Position numbers and translations under genes: made by a program
In this document: one piece after another, positions 28,461-40,617 of the stretch
How the letters are laid out: the number at the start of each line of letters is the position of its first letter
Position numbering within the stretch: the first letter of the stretch is position 1
Assembly (NCBI GenBank): GCA_030340625.1
Contig: JAOPHQ010004846.1
Coordinates: 1 to 64,000 of the forward strand
Source of the DNA: Merluccius polli
Taxonomy: Eukaryota > Chordata > Actinopteri > Gadiformes > Merlucciidae
Direction of reading: 5' to 3'
Length of the DNA stretch: 64,000 nucleotides
Notes under the pieces: generated by a model
Seen by the model: only the letters and a program-made list of their open reading frames with translations
The model's database searches: none
Told to the model about the DNA's origin: nothing

Positions 28461-29003
28461 AAGTGCAATAACAGAATAGAAATGTCATATTTGCATATCT
28501 CAAAAGTATATCACACAGGTTAGCACAGATAGGCATAAACGAGGACTGTGAACCCAGTTTTGCATATTGAGAGAAATTTCTGCAGCTGTTTGGTGAATGC
28601 TGTTTATATGCAATTTTAAGAGGAAGTTCATAAAGGTCATTTCTGAGAGGGACGAAAACATGACGCTTTGCCTACTGGAAATAGGAGCTGAAATCCAAGA
28701 GAAATCAAAGATGTTTTTCTTCCAACTAAAAGTCACTTCAAGTCATCTCTTGGCAGAAATGGAATATAATATTCATAAGTATGTTTTCATTAGTGTATAA
28801 TGACCTGAAAATAATAATCGTGTTTTCTTTCACTTAGAATGAGCCGTTTATATCTACATTTGAGCGGGTCGCCTTTCATGTTGCCCAGAACGGGCAAACA
28901 GCTCTAGAGAAATAAAGCCTTTGCCGTTGCATATTGTTGTTGAGACTAATATAGGTTAGTTCACCAATGTTTAGTAGCTCAATATGTTTTACAATAATGT
29001 CCG

Positions 29004-29646
29004 CCCACCAGGGACGTCCCGACATCAAAACTGAAAATGACATTTATGAATTAGCGATGTGACATGGTGAACTAAAGACGCGATCACCAGTATGAGTCCC
29101 GTGTGTCTAGCGGTGTCTACCTGCCCAGAAGACCTCCAAGTGTAACCGTCGGGCAGCAGCACTCCTCTCTATAGAGCCATCGTTTGGTCAATATTTCTAC
29201 ACAATAGCCAAATTACAAAGTAACCTGCTCTAAACAATATCCTAACTAAAGTGCAATTAAACTGATACGTCTCACGTTACAAAATGTTCCGAATGGATAC
29301 AACATTAAAATCACTGTTTAGAAGTGTGTCCTGCTAGCTCTACAACAGTACATTGTAATGTATCCCACCAGGAACGTCCCACCTTCTAAACTGAAGGTGA
29401 CATTTATAGCAGCATAGCACTACTGTAGTGGTATATTAAAAGAATCACACATCAATATAGCAGTTTATGGCATCTGAAAGGTTTTGTTTTTTTTAGTTAG
29501 ACACGGAGAACTAAAGACGTGATCACAGCTATGAGTGATTGCATAATTAAACCGATACATCTAACGTTACAAAGATAGAAGGAGAAGAATGGATATAACA
29601 TTAAAATCGCTGTTTAGAAGTGTAACCTGCTAGCTCTACAACAGGA
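29004..29646. repeat. Diverged tandem duplication, about 360-bp period
   Basis: Segment 29004-29349 and segment 29364-29646 share CCCACCAGG(G/A)ACGTCCC at their starts, GAACTAAAGACG(C/T)GATCAC in the middle and AGTGT/AGTGTAACCTGCTAGCTCTACAACAG-type ends in the same order. They differ by substitutions and small gaps. No coding potential is recognised. Confidence 0.7.
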
Positions 29647-29799
29647 AAAGCAGGTACAGAACTGCGTGGCCAGTGGAGCTCCAGTGTGAATGTAACACAC
29701 ACACTGTATACAGGTGACTTTCACAGACTTAAACAAAAAAACAAGACGAGTCCACGAGTATTCGTTAAGATTTGAACCATGTATTAAATTACAGTTTTC

Positions 29800-29868
29800 G
29801 GGTATTTATTGCAACCCTAGTACCTACTGGCACCTTAGCTTCTCCTTCGTCGTTGGAAAGGGAGAGGT

Positions 29869-29899
<31 letters not shown>

Positions 29900-29939
29900 T
29901 ATTCAGTTTGTTGTAATCTGCATCCTCACCGCTAGATGC
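29800..29939. repeat. Left part of an older dispersed repeat interrupted by the foldback element
   Basis: A segment reading GCAACCCTAGTACC... ends TGCATCCTCACCGCTAGATG; on the other side of the foldback the sequence continues CCACTAAATTTTACACATTG. The joined pattern is familiar as a dispersed fish repeat end, which is recollection only. A 30-nt G-run at 29870-29899 lies within it. Confidence 0.45.
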
Positions 29940-30417
29940 AACCCAGTCTCATATAAAAACGTATCCTGGCTACGTTGGTCCAAAGTGCCAAACGTAGAGG
30001 GGTTACAATAACGGCCCTTAAATTGTATGAGTGTTACGTTTTTTCTGCCTATTCTTTTCCTATGGTGTTGCGTCCAAGTCACGTGACTTTCAAGATTCCG
30101 GCTGCGAGAACAAAAAACATGGCGGACATTTCTCTTATTTTTAGTGAGAAAATCTATATTTTGAGTTAGTTTCTGCATACAAATGCATTTTGATTACATT
30201 TCTAGCGAGAAATATATATTTTACTTTCATAATATTCACTCAGTGAATGTACATAATCACTCGCTTGCTCGTTGTTGCGAAGATTTTTCAGATCTCGCCA
30301 GAATAATGTGAAACTGAAATGTTTTGGTTGCTATGGACGCTGCTATAGCCTAGCATAGCTGTGGCCCCAGATTCCATAGGACTCCCTTGTGACGTCACTC
30401 CGTCTGACGGATCAAAC

Positions 30418-30470
30418 CATAGACATATATACATGTATATATGACATTTATACATGTATATATGTCTATG
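30418..30470. mobile_element. 53-bp micro-element with CATAGACATATATACAT ends (left arm)
   Basis: Flanked by perfect 8-bp GATCAAAC at 30410-30417 and 30471-30478. The body is almost entirely its two inverted termini, which match those of the P-like element at 5355-5815. An inverted copy occupies the same place in the right arm (33150-33202). Confidence 0.7.
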
Positions 30471-30812
30471 GATCAAACCCTCGCCCACAACATGTCTGAG
30501 GTTGATTTGCTGATCAACACATTATTCCGTGGCAGCGGGAGAAACTAATGTTGACAAAGTGACGAGTTACGATCGGATGTTTGTCCGCTGTTTAATTTTG
30601 ATGGTGTGTGGGCATCCGTCCTGTGGTTAGTTATTACTCCTGTATCAGAGCTATAGAGTAAACAACTCTATAAACAACTCTATGTTCACTCTATAGCTCT
30701 GATTTCTGCACCATATTTCAATGACGTCAGGTTGCTAGGGGCTACGGCTGACAGACGCCACCTGTCCCATTGGGAGGACCTATCAGCCGGAAGTACTGTC
30801 CTTACTGTACTA

Positions 30813-31214
30813 TACTTTTTAACAGCTCCGGTGCCGGAAGTAAATTTCCCATGCATTTATCTCGTCCACTTTTCGTAGAATCCTTATAAAAAGAGTATTA
30901 AGCCTTTAACCAAGCCAATCGTTCGTTATGGTAGTCGTGACCATATTATGTTTGATTCGGGATGAGTAGTTCCTCACTCGGTCAACAAATAATGTACACA
31001 GTCTTGTACCTTTGGCTTTTCTTCCGTTTTCCAAATTCTTTTTATGCCCGAATCAAACATAATATGGTCACGACTACCATAACGAACGATTGGCTTGGTT
31101 AAAGGCTTAATACTCTTTTTATAAGGATTCTACGAAAAGTGGACGAGATAAATGCATGGGAAATTTACTTCCGGCACCGGAGCTGTTAAAAAGGGGGCGG
31201 TCACTGTTACGCTC
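30813..31214. mobile_element. TA-flanked palindromic element, copy 2
   Basis: Same palindromic body as 4942-5833 without the P-like insert. The right terminus ends CACTGTTACGCTC before TA; the left terminus lacks about 22 bp. The right arm of the host foldback at the corresponding point (near 32844) has no insert, giving a direct empty site. Confidence 0.85.
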
Positions 31215-31481
31215 TATTGTTTATGTTGTAATGTCATAAGTGTTGACAATAAAGTTTGTTAAAAAAACAACAACAACAACAACTATTATTGTCCCACACC
31301 ACAATGTATATCCCACAATGTTAACTCCAAACAATTCATTCAAACAAAGCAGCTGTAAACACGTCTAAAAAACACTTGAAATAAAATTTAGCCTATATTT
31401 ATATTTTTACAACATCAATCTCCCTATAATATGAATAAAATATGATCAGGTTATACTTTCTCTCTTGAAAACGGGCAAAAC

Positions 31482-31501
31482 GCTAACCCTAACCCTAACC
31501 C
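31482..31501. repeat. Short telomere-like CCCTAA run in the left arm
   Basis: About three CCCTAA units, mirrored as TTAGGG units at 32558-32576 in the right arm. It is too short to be a telomere or clear interstitial telomeric array. Confidence 0.7.
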
Positions 31502-31719
31502 GGAAAATGAATTAAAAAAACTACAAACGTGCGGAAAATGCAATACAATGAAGTGTGCGGCGCCATGTTTCTTCCGCCATGTTTTTTGTAGCTCTAACGC
31601 CCTTTGCATACGACACAGGCCTACTTTCTTTCAAAAGCTCATATCTTGGTCAATTAAAAAACAACTGTGTAAAAATGTAACTGCACACAGACATACATTC
31701 GCATTACCATATTATATAC

Positions 31720-31832
31720 TATTGGTTCATCCAGGGCAATCCTGTCAGCCCTGGGGAAGGGAACACAATGGCTATAAATGGTCATATTAAGTAATATAAG
31801 CGGAAGAAAATGGATGGATGGATGGATGGAAA
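31720..31832 (+). repeat. Possible SINE/LINE 3' tail with (GGAT)n
   Basis: AATATAAGCGGAAGAAAATGG followed by GGAT repeats resembles a common fish retroposon 3' end (RTE- or L2-type tails). Only the tail is suggestive; the body is not recognised. It sits in the centre of the foldback element. Confidence 0.35.
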
Positions 31833-33149
31833 TATTGATATGAAACATTAAGTAGTTTAAGGGGTAAATGGGGTCTAAACTGCTCCAAATTGAAAAGCAT
31901 GACTAAGGATAAGGTCACCATCAATATGTTGAACACATTTTGTCACTAAATATCCCTTAAAATATTTTAGTGATTTTATCCATCTTGGCTCTATATAAGC
32001 TGTGAGAAAGTACACATCAGTAAGTGCCTTGGCAGTGAGCAAGATAAAAATGAAACTTTGTCGTAGGATGACAATGAAGACATCGTTGGAAAGGTCTTGA
32101 TCTGCAGAATACAGATCTGCCACTGTGACATTCTGGGTGGTTCCTGCTCCTCAGGAATGCCCTTTGAACCTTGAACCTAAGGCTCTTTTAAAGGCTTACA
32201 GAAAAGCAGCACAATGTGATACAAACATGGGGAAAACATTTTTGGAAAGCTGTTGACTTCTTCTATCATGTCCTTTGTGGCCTTTGCCAAACCATCAGGG
32301 GGCGCTACTGGGTAGGGTCAAAACCAGATTTCACCCAATTAACAATAGTAAAAATGAAATCTGACCAAATAAATGTGCTCCCCGGTCCCTAAAACATTTA
32401 ATACACTTGCGAAGTTCCTTGACACGTTTTCACATAACAGGGAAAACGTTAACTAAACATTTTAGAACTACAAAAAACATGGCGGAAAAAACATGGCGCC
32501 GCACACTTCATTGTATTGCATTTTCCGAACGTTTGTAGTTTTTTAAATTCATTTTCCGGGTTAGGGTTAGGGTTAGCGTTTTGCCCGTTTTCAAGAGAGA
32601 AAGTATAACCTGATCATATTTTGTTCATATTATAGGGAGATTGATGTTGTAAAAATATAAATATAGGCTACATTTTATTTCAAGTGTTTTTTAGACGTGT
32701 TTACAGCTGCTTTGTTTGAATGAATTGTTTGGAGTTAACATTGTGGGACATACATTGTGGTGTGGGACAATAATAGTTGTTGTTGTTTTTTTTTTAACAA
32801 ACTTTATTGTCAACACTTATGACATTACAACATAAACAATAGTACAGTAAGGACAGTACTTCCGGCTGTCAGCCGTAGCCCCTAGCAACCTGACGTCATT
32901 GAAACATGGTGCAGAAATCAGAGCTATAGAGTAAACATAGAGTTGTTTATAGAGTTGTTTACTCTATAGCTCTGATACAGGAGTAATAACTAACCACAGG
33001 ATGGATGCCCACACACCATCAAAATTAAACAGCGGACAAACATCCGATCGTAACTCGTCACTTTGTCAACATTAGTTTCTCCCGCTGCCACGGAATAATG
33101 TGTTGATCAGCAAATCAACCTCAGACATGTTGTGGGCGAGGGTTTGATC

Positions 33150-33202
33150 CATAGACATATATACATGTATAAATGTCATATATACATGTATATATGTCTA
33201 TG
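33150..33202. mobile_element. 53-bp micro-element (right arm copy)
   Basis: Inverted counterpart of 30418-30470, flanked by GTTTGATC at 33142-33149 and 33203-33210. Its presence in both arms means it was there before the arms became duplicated or homogenised. Confidence 0.7.
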
Positions 33203-33957
33203 GTTTGATCCGTCAGACGGAGTGACGTCACAAGGGAGTCCTATGGAATCTGGGGCCACAGCTATGCTAGGCGATAGCAGCGTCCATAGCAACCAAAACG
33301 TTTCAGTTTCACATTATTCTGGCGAGATCTGAAAAATCTTCGCAACAACGAGCAAGCGAGTGATTATGTACATTCACTGAGTGAATATTATGAAAGTAAA
33401 ATATATATTTCTCGCTAGAAATGTAATCAAAACGCATTTGTATGCAGAAACTAACTCAAAATATAGATTTTCTCACTAAAAATAAGAGAAATGTCCGCCA
33501 TGTTTTTTGTTCTCGCAGCCGGAATCTTGAAAGTCACGTGACTTGGACGCAACACCATAGGAAAAGAATAGGCAGAAAAAACGTAACACTCATACAATTT
33601 AAGGGCCGTTATTGTAACCCCTCTACGTTTGGCACTTTGGACCAACGTAGCCAGGATACGTTTTTATATGAGACTGGGTTGCTAGATGCCACTAAATTTT
33701 ACACATTGTACCTTTAAGCATGTTAACCAGCTTCAAGTCCCTGGGCCACCCAACAATGCATTTGCAATAGGCACATTGTTCTCAGTGTTAGAGCTGTTGG
33801 GGTATAGACCCCTTTTCTGTTAGTAAACATTATGATGTTTGTTTGTGGGCGGAGTGTAGGTGGAGGTAGAATAATTACCTGAACACGTTAGCCAATGCCA
33901 GCAAGTTTTGTTGGCTTGTTTTATAATAATGGCTAAAGAAAATTAGTTTCTCTGAAC

Positions 33958-35120
33958 ATGTATGGTCTCTCACATAACAACCTGCTTGATCCTCATCAGT
34001 CAGGTTTCAAGAATGTACACTCCACTGAGACAGCCCTCCTCACGGTGACGGAGTCCCTCCGTGCCACCAGAGCCTCGTCCCTCTCATCGGTTCTCATTCT
34101 CCTCGACCTGTCTGCGGCATTCAACACCATGAACCACCAGATACTCCCCACCACCCTCGCAGAACTCGGCATCGCTGACTCTGCGCTATCCTGGTTCACA
34201 TCCTACCTGACGAACCTCACCTACCAGATCACGTGGAACGGCTCCTAATCCGAACCCTGCTCTGTTGACACCGCGTCCCTCAAGGCTCAGTATTAGGACC
34301 ACTTCTGTTGGCCCTATACACTAGATCTTTAGGCTCTACTATTCCTCTCTTTCCCCTCCTCTGACAGCCTGATTGCAACTCGCATCTCAGATTGTCTGGC
34401 AGACATCAGCACCTGGACGTCTGCGCACCACCTGAAGCTCAACCTCAACAAGACTGAGCTCCTCTTCTTGCCAGGGAAGGACTGCCCTCACATGGACCTA
34501 CTGCTAACTTTTGAGGATGCTGTGGTGGGTCCTTCACCAACTGCGAGGAACCTTGGCGTCATACTGGATGACCAACTGCACTGCACAGCCAACATCACCG
34601 CGGTGACCCGATCCTGCAGATTTGCTCTCTACAACATCCGCTGGATCCGACCCTTCCTCGCAAGGGAAGCAGTGCAGCTCTTGGTCCAAGCACTTGTCAT
34701 CTCCCGCCTCGACTACTGCAACTCGATCCTGGCCGGACTCCCTGCCTCCGCGATCAAACCTTTGCAGCGCATCCAGAACGCGGCAGCATGACTTGTGTTC
34801 AACCTGCCAAAGTTCTCCCACGTGACCCCTCTCTTCCGCGACCTCCACTGGCTCCCTGTAGCAGCTCGTATCAGATTCAAGACAATGGTACTGACCTATA
34901 AGGCTGTCAACGGAACCGCCCCGGCCTACCTTCAAGCACTAGTCAGACCCCACACCCCGGCTAGAGCCCTCCGCGCAACTACCTCAGCCGGCCGGCTGGT
35001 GCCGACATCCCTGCTGACGTGAGGACTGCAGAGTTGATCACCTGCTTCCGCAAGAGACTCGAGACCCACCTCTTCACCTGGACCCTGCTTAGCATCCTTC
35101 CTCTACTACCCCTCCCTCTC
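33958..35120 (+). pseudogene. L2-clade ORF2 remnant: reverse transcriptase and C-terminal part
   Basis: The frame from 33958 reads LLDPHQSGFKNVHSTETALL and VLILLDLSAAFNTMNHQIL (RT blocks), breaking at 34246. The region with the catalytic YADD box is missing or scrambled around 34300. From 34468 it reads NLGVILDDQL and LVISRLDYCNSILAGLP, and from 34795 VTPLFRDLHWLPVAARI with KTMVLTYKAVNGTAPAYL. Several frame changes and stops make it non-functional. Confidence 0.8.
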
Positions 35121-35155
35121 CCACTAATAAAAGAAAAATTATTCTGTGTTTGTAT

Positions 35156-36214
35156 CAGGGCTCCGAACCGGTTCAAGGAACGAAAACGAAAACCGAAAAC
35201 GAACGGAATTTTACGAGGAACGGAAACGGAAATGAAAACCAAATGGTCTTATTATTCTTATTATATAACGTTATTCTGAAATCCCCAAAACCGGTTAATA
35301 ACGGTTTTTTTTCGTTCTCTATATACCATAAAACTTCCAATAAAAGCGGGGTCCCTAATAGACGCAGGGGTGTGGCGACACGTTTTGACAAATAAACGCA
35401 GGTCTCCAATTGAGGCCGGATCTGGATTTTATCTAAATTATTTCTTGAACGACTTAAGCCGTTTAGATCACCTACACAAAGATACGGTAACCGTTTAAAC
35501 GTCTGTCCATATGGACATAACGCACATCATTAGATCAGTTAGATTCTCCACAGATAAATCATTCAGTTCATTTAACACAAACTATGAACACCAACGCATA
35601 ATTCATCCAGACTTACCGGTAAACAAGAGAGACGGGGAAAAGGTCTGACTTCCAACTTTTGAAGCGATCATAAAGTCCGTACGGTGTGTGTGTCCGTTCC
35701 TGCATTGTTTATATTCCTTAAGTCCGTAAGGGTCCACCGGTCAAAAGAATCAATGGGTTTCATTAAATTAATCAGAGTTGTGAATAATATCATGTGAAGT
35801 CCGTTGCTCACTGTCTGTTTACTGTCTGTATGCTGGCTGTCGTAAATCTTCCGCTGCCGTAAAACGACGTTCACGTTCGAGCGTCACCGCGGACCTACGG
35901 CCGGCGGGGGTGCCCGCAATAGTAACACAAACACACCGCGGGCCAACGGGGGGGGGCGCGCAATAGTAACGGCCGACGGGGGGTGCGCAATAGTAACACA
36001 CCACGGACCTACGGCCGGCGGGGGGGGGGCCGCAATAGTAACACACCGCGGAGGCCCAATAACACTGCCGGAACGTTAAGAACGAACGTTATTTTACGTT
36101 CCGAACCGGTTCAGGAACGATATGTTGGTGGCGGAACACAAGAACGAAAACGTTAAATATACCGGTTCCGTTCGGAGCGGAACGATTGAAAAATAATTTC
36201 GTTTTCAAGCCCTG
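35156..36214. mobile_element. hAT-superfamily non-autonomous element in the L2 LINE
   Basis: Flanked by a perfect 8-bp GTTTGTAT (35148-35155, 36215-36222), with ends CAGGGCTCCGAACCGG and the complement of CAGGGCTTGAAAACG. Subterminal CGAACCGGTTC and GGAACGAAAACG words recur. Within 35870-36050 is a GC-rich tandem array with CGCAATAGTAACAC and ACGGCCGGCGGGG motifs. No transposase. Confidence 0.85.
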
Positions 36215-36432
36215 GTTTGTATGTCCTGGCTCTTACTTTGATATTCTGCGCTTAGTATTTTCGCACTTATCTCTGTTGTATACTAGCAATTGGGTGTGCT
36301 TGAAACTCGTTCTTGTGAAATCTTTACTCTACTGATAGCGATTTACTGTTGCACTTTCTTCTAACAAATGTACTTATTGTAAGTCGCTTTGGACAAAAGT
36401 GTCTGCTAAAGCCCTAAATGTAAATGTATGGT

Positions 36433-38268
36433 CATTCACTCTCCTCTGGACCACAAGTGTTACTTGAAAAAATGAACATTAACCAATAGACCACTTTTCT
36501 GATCGTAACAAACAATACCGTTTGTCAGGGTGGAGGTAGAATTCCCTGAACGCGTAGCAAACACTGGCTATTAGGTTTCTGTTATGTAATGTTTATCTAA
36601 ATATATGTCCAGCAATGAAACTTGTTGGACATAGCATGGTTGTTTTCCTTAGATGGTCTTCTATTCTACCAGTTATAAAATGTTTGTTTTTACGGCTTAA
36701 TGAGGTTAGGACGCCAGCGTTAGCTCTTGGCTCAACCTCAACAACACCACCATCAATAGTTCCATTTTTACCTCTGGTATCCAGGAAATAGTCCGAAGAT
36801 TAGACACATAATCAAATTAATGTTATTACTTTATTTTCTGTATTGTGTTTTTTGCCCCCCCAGTAATTCCCCTAAAAACAAATGACATGACGGTGACGGA
36901 GTTGAGCCGTACAACAACCATGCTTTCAAAATCATGTTACGTCGCTGGCCTCAGATCACAAAAGTAAAACGGTACGATTGAGCAATTGAGACTGCTCTAG
37001 AACAAGTATGCAAAAATACTGCCAGTTCTATAGAGTTATGAGTATTGTAAATAGAGCAAAGGGCATCTCGTGTTTGAAAGTGATTGTTAAGCACTGAACT
37101 ACATAATTGTTATATTATCTATAGGATTGTATAACTCTCTTAGCTAATTCACTAATTCAGTAATTCAAGAGTTACAAGATCAATCTGTTCCTCCTATTTC
37201 CCCAATTTCTGATTAAGTGGATATGACAAACCTTAGTCACATATCCATACCTACAACAGACAATACTTTGTCTGGTACTCAACAACACAGCAAGATGACA
37301 TAGTTTTGATAGTTGGTGCAGCCTACTATTCTATTTGCCTCTAGTTGTTGCTTTGTTTTGCCTCCAGCTAATGCTATGACGTAATCATGACGTTGACTGA
37401 AAAAGGGTGGGTTGTTGGGGCTAGAGTAGCCCTGGGTCAAAACAAATAAAAAACAAGCAAATTACATTTTGAGCAAAATCAATCAATTATAATGTAATAA
37501 TTCATAATTTATCTTTTTGTTAAGAAGATCAATCAATCAATCACTGTTTCTTTAAAGAAAAGATCAACATACAAGTGTTTAGTAACCTTCTAAGTGTTTA
37601 CCAAATACAACATTTTTATACCATATAGGATAGTGTTAAAAAATATGACCAGAATTACCATGTTTTTATTAATAAAAACAAATTGTTTGAGTGCTGATTA
37701 CTTATTTTTTAAATCTATCTGGGTGGAATCTGAAATATTAACCAACTGGAAAGATCACATGAAATGGATAATTGCATGTTAGTGGCCTTAAAGCCGCTCT
37801 GAACTACTTCGGTAAGTTTTTCCTGCTCACAGGAAGGGTTTTAATGAGGAAGTTCGTTTGGCCCTCTCTCCATCTTGGCACTGGTCATCTCCTACTTATT
37901 TAGACCCATCTGGCTCAGTCAGACACATCCAATAACTCAATTAGTGTTCTCTGAGACGGGTCTTGTACCGAGAACCTTGCAAACTCCCCCAATACTACCA
38001 GCCAAACCCCTCCACAAATAACAGAACCGTCTTGTTGTGACCTGATTAAAATAGATTAATTAATTACCATCCACCCAAGTTTTGTCTTGTGATTAATGGG
38101 GCAGGAACATCCAATTGGCCTGCAGAACGTAAAGCCTGATTGGCTCTGCTTTGTCTATTTTGCAAAATGTTTTCATTTTCTTTCCATCTCTTCACTCACA
38201 TACCTGATTATATTGCATATCTTCCTTTGTCCAGTTAATGGAAGCTAATTTTATGGCGCTGGTGGAGG
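36433..38268. other. No recognisable gene or element
   Basis: AT-rich sequence without domains in any frame. At 36485-36567 (TAGACCACTTTTCTGAT ... GTGGAGGTAGAATTCCCTG) there is a diverged direct repeat of 33803-33899, left of the L2 LINE. Confidence 0.6.
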
Positions 38269-38285
38269 GTGTATGTGTGTGTGCA

Positions 38286-38330
<45 letters not shown>

Positions 38331-38350
38331 CAGTGTGTGTGTGTGTCTGT
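38269..38350. repeat. (GT)n microsatellite
   Basis: A long, mostly pure GT run. The valine/cysteine open frame over it is not a gene. Confidence 0.9.
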
Positions 38351-39090
38351 GTCTAGCATTTAGACATTTAGCCATGACTCAGTGTCTGAAAGCCTTCTCA
38401 TCATTCATGTCGTTATCTGAAAAGTTCCAGTATCAGTCCAGAAACTATTTTTATGTGCAAAAATCATATTCACATTTTCAGATGACAGACCTGTTCCTGT
38501 ATTCATGTAATACAATATAGAAATATGCAGTGGATACAATATGATCAAATTATTCTATGGATGGCAGCCACTTGTCAACTCACACCGCAGCCCTTTGTCA
38601 CCCCGCCTTCTACTGCTTGTGTGGAATGTCGGAACAAATGGAGAGCAGTGAGCAGCCTGGAGTTGCTTTAAGGAACAGTGATAGGTTTTGCACTGCTGAA
38701 GTCTGACAAGACTACTTCAGCCTCAGACAGGTTATTAATTCCCCACCAGTCTTTTGCCGGCCATATCTGAACGCCCACTATACGTTTGGCAATATTTGAT
38801 AGTGCCTGACCCCATTACAATATAGGGTCCCTTCCTTCCATGTCAACACATGTTTAAATGACCTTAGGTGTTCATCCAAAAGAGGTATGCCACCTCGTTC
38901 ATGGTTTACACAACTTGTCTTTTTCTTTTCAAGAATTTCAATTTCAACTATAACAATGTAAGTTAGTCAGTCCTTCTTTCTTCATTGTTATCCAAACTAT
39001 TTGGCCTGTATCATCTGTCACAGGAAGACAGAGGAGAGAGACAGAGGAGTGGACAGATTGTGGGGTGTGAAGGGGGTTACTACATCCGTG

Positions 39091-39097
39091 TGTGTGT

Positions 39098-39128
<31 letters not shown>

Positions 39129-39139
39129 GGGGGGGGGGT
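39091..39139. repeat. (GT)n followed by a long G-run
   Basis: About ten GT units then about 27 G residues, similar in form to 26629-26660. The stretch 39140-40490 shows no recognisable gene; it includes an 11-nt G-run near 40230. Confidence 0.85.
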
Positions 39140-40522
39140 ACAAGCTATGATTATGTAGGGACAGCCTTTTTGGAGCTTTGAGCAATGTTCTGGAAGCAGC
39201 CTGTCATTTCTCACTTGTTGACTTTTAGAAGCTGATGACGAATGGCTGCCTGCCTGGCAGAACTGGTATCAGTCAACGTGAGCCCCGTAATGCACAAAAT
39301 AACTAGCCGCCATTTTAGAATAAATGCATTGCCATGGCAGTGGGGAGGCAGCAGACCTTTGATTGAACCCAACATGTTGCTTCTCATTGAGCTAGTACTC
39401 TCTCTGTTGTATTATTATAATTTGGTACATAAATGCCCATAAATAACATTTCACATAACACAATCCAACCGAAATGAGGAAAACCCAGTGTTTTTGCAGT
39501 ACTCTTTAGTAGCATTATTATTACAATAAACACACCACATCTATCTGGCACTGGTATGTGTACTATTGATAATAAAGGTTCTCATCCAACAGGGGTAGCA
39601 GCACAGACTCCTGTCTGCCCAGTCGTCCACCCCTGCTGTTCCTATGATTAGGAGAACAACATAGACAGACATGCCTATCTCAAAACTGGAAATTTCATTA
39701 TTATTCAGTATTATTACTGAGAATTACACACCGGTCACAAGACTGTTTGTAGTGACTTGCATATATATGTATACATAAGGACAAAAAAATACAAAACATT
39801 ATCTAGCAAGCACACACATGAAGTTATACATAGGTAGTTTTGCCATATTAGCCTGTAATCGTGTGCCCATTGGCCCTATTGGGTGCATGTTCCTATATAC
39901 TGGGTAAGGAGGACATGAGGTCACAGAGAGCTCCAGTTGGTTCGGTGGGATGTGATGTTTTGCCATATGAATCAATATAGATTTGTTTAAAACACAGGCG
40001 TGCGGGACATGCTGTATGAGATCAGGACAAAAGCTGAGAAGAGCAGTAGGCAGTGGGCTATACACTGGGAACCTTCAGCTAGCTGATTGATATACTTAAT
40101 CCCCAGGCTATATGGCAGGGAAATTGCTGTTGTCCATCTCATTTGCAGACATTGATCTTTGTGAAGGAGTAAGGGGAAATGGGTGGAATAAGGTGGTGGG
40201 GCTTGAGGATGGTGTAGGTGGGGTAATGGGGCGGGGGGGGGGGGACAGATAATGAGATAGAGCTGATTGTGCTCAGGCTGTAGAAACGTGTCGTTTGGCG
40301 GAAATTATCTTTTTTATTTTGTTCCCAGTGTAGATGTCTGTGCCTTTCCTTTTACACAATCTGAAGCATAAAAAAAACCAAAAAAGATTCCCTGTTCTTT
40401 GCACCAACCCCACTTTCCAATGTAAAGACATATACAGCACGTTTGGCAGATAAGCACCGTGTCATGCATAATTGAAAATGGCCATGCTTTTCCTACGCAT
40501 GTTTGTGTCTGTGCGAGAGAGT

Positions 40523-40524
40523 GT

Positions 40525-40617
<93 letters not shown>
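40523..40617. repeat. (GA)n microsatellite
   Basis: An almost uninterrupted GA run of about 90 bp. The arginine/glutamate open frames across it are repeat-derived. A short (CA)n follows at 40698-40716. Confidence 0.95.

Larger units (their letters stand above)
29940..33680. mobile_element. Large foldback element with 9-bp target duplication
   Basis: 3741 bp flanked by a perfect GCTAGATGC (29931-29939 and 33681-33689). Left arm 29940-31597 and right arm 32462-33680 are inverted copies of each other, over 1.2 kb once the nested copy at 30813-31214 is removed; termini are AACCCAGTCTCATATAAAA. The 864-bp centre (31598-32461) has no recognised gene. Long inverted repeats and a 9-bp duplication point to a Mutator-like non-autonomous element, but no transposase is present to confirm. 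Paired open frames in the arms are identical because the DNA is duplicated. Confidence 0.85.
33955..36432 (+). mobile_element. 5'-truncated L2-clade LINE, split by a hAT element
   Basis: Coding remnants run 33958-35120; the 3' UTR resumes at 36223 and ends with AAGTCGCTTTGGACAAAAG then TAAATGTAAATGTA, a 3' tail common in fish L2-type elements. The 5' half (endonuclease and most fingers of the RT) is missing, as usual for 5'-truncated LINE copies. No clear target duplication was found. Confidence 0.8.

Noticed and set aside
29903..30178. 91-residue frame present again at 33442-33717
   Set aside because: Duplicated only because it lies in the inverted arms; no domain and no independent evidence of selection.
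31482..31501. Interstitial telomere
   Set aside because: Only about three repeat units, mirrored in the foldback arms, so it is part of the transposon.
31875..32123. 82-residue hydrophobic minus-strand frame in the foldback centre
   Set aside because: No recognisable family and length within chance expectation for AT-rich DNA.
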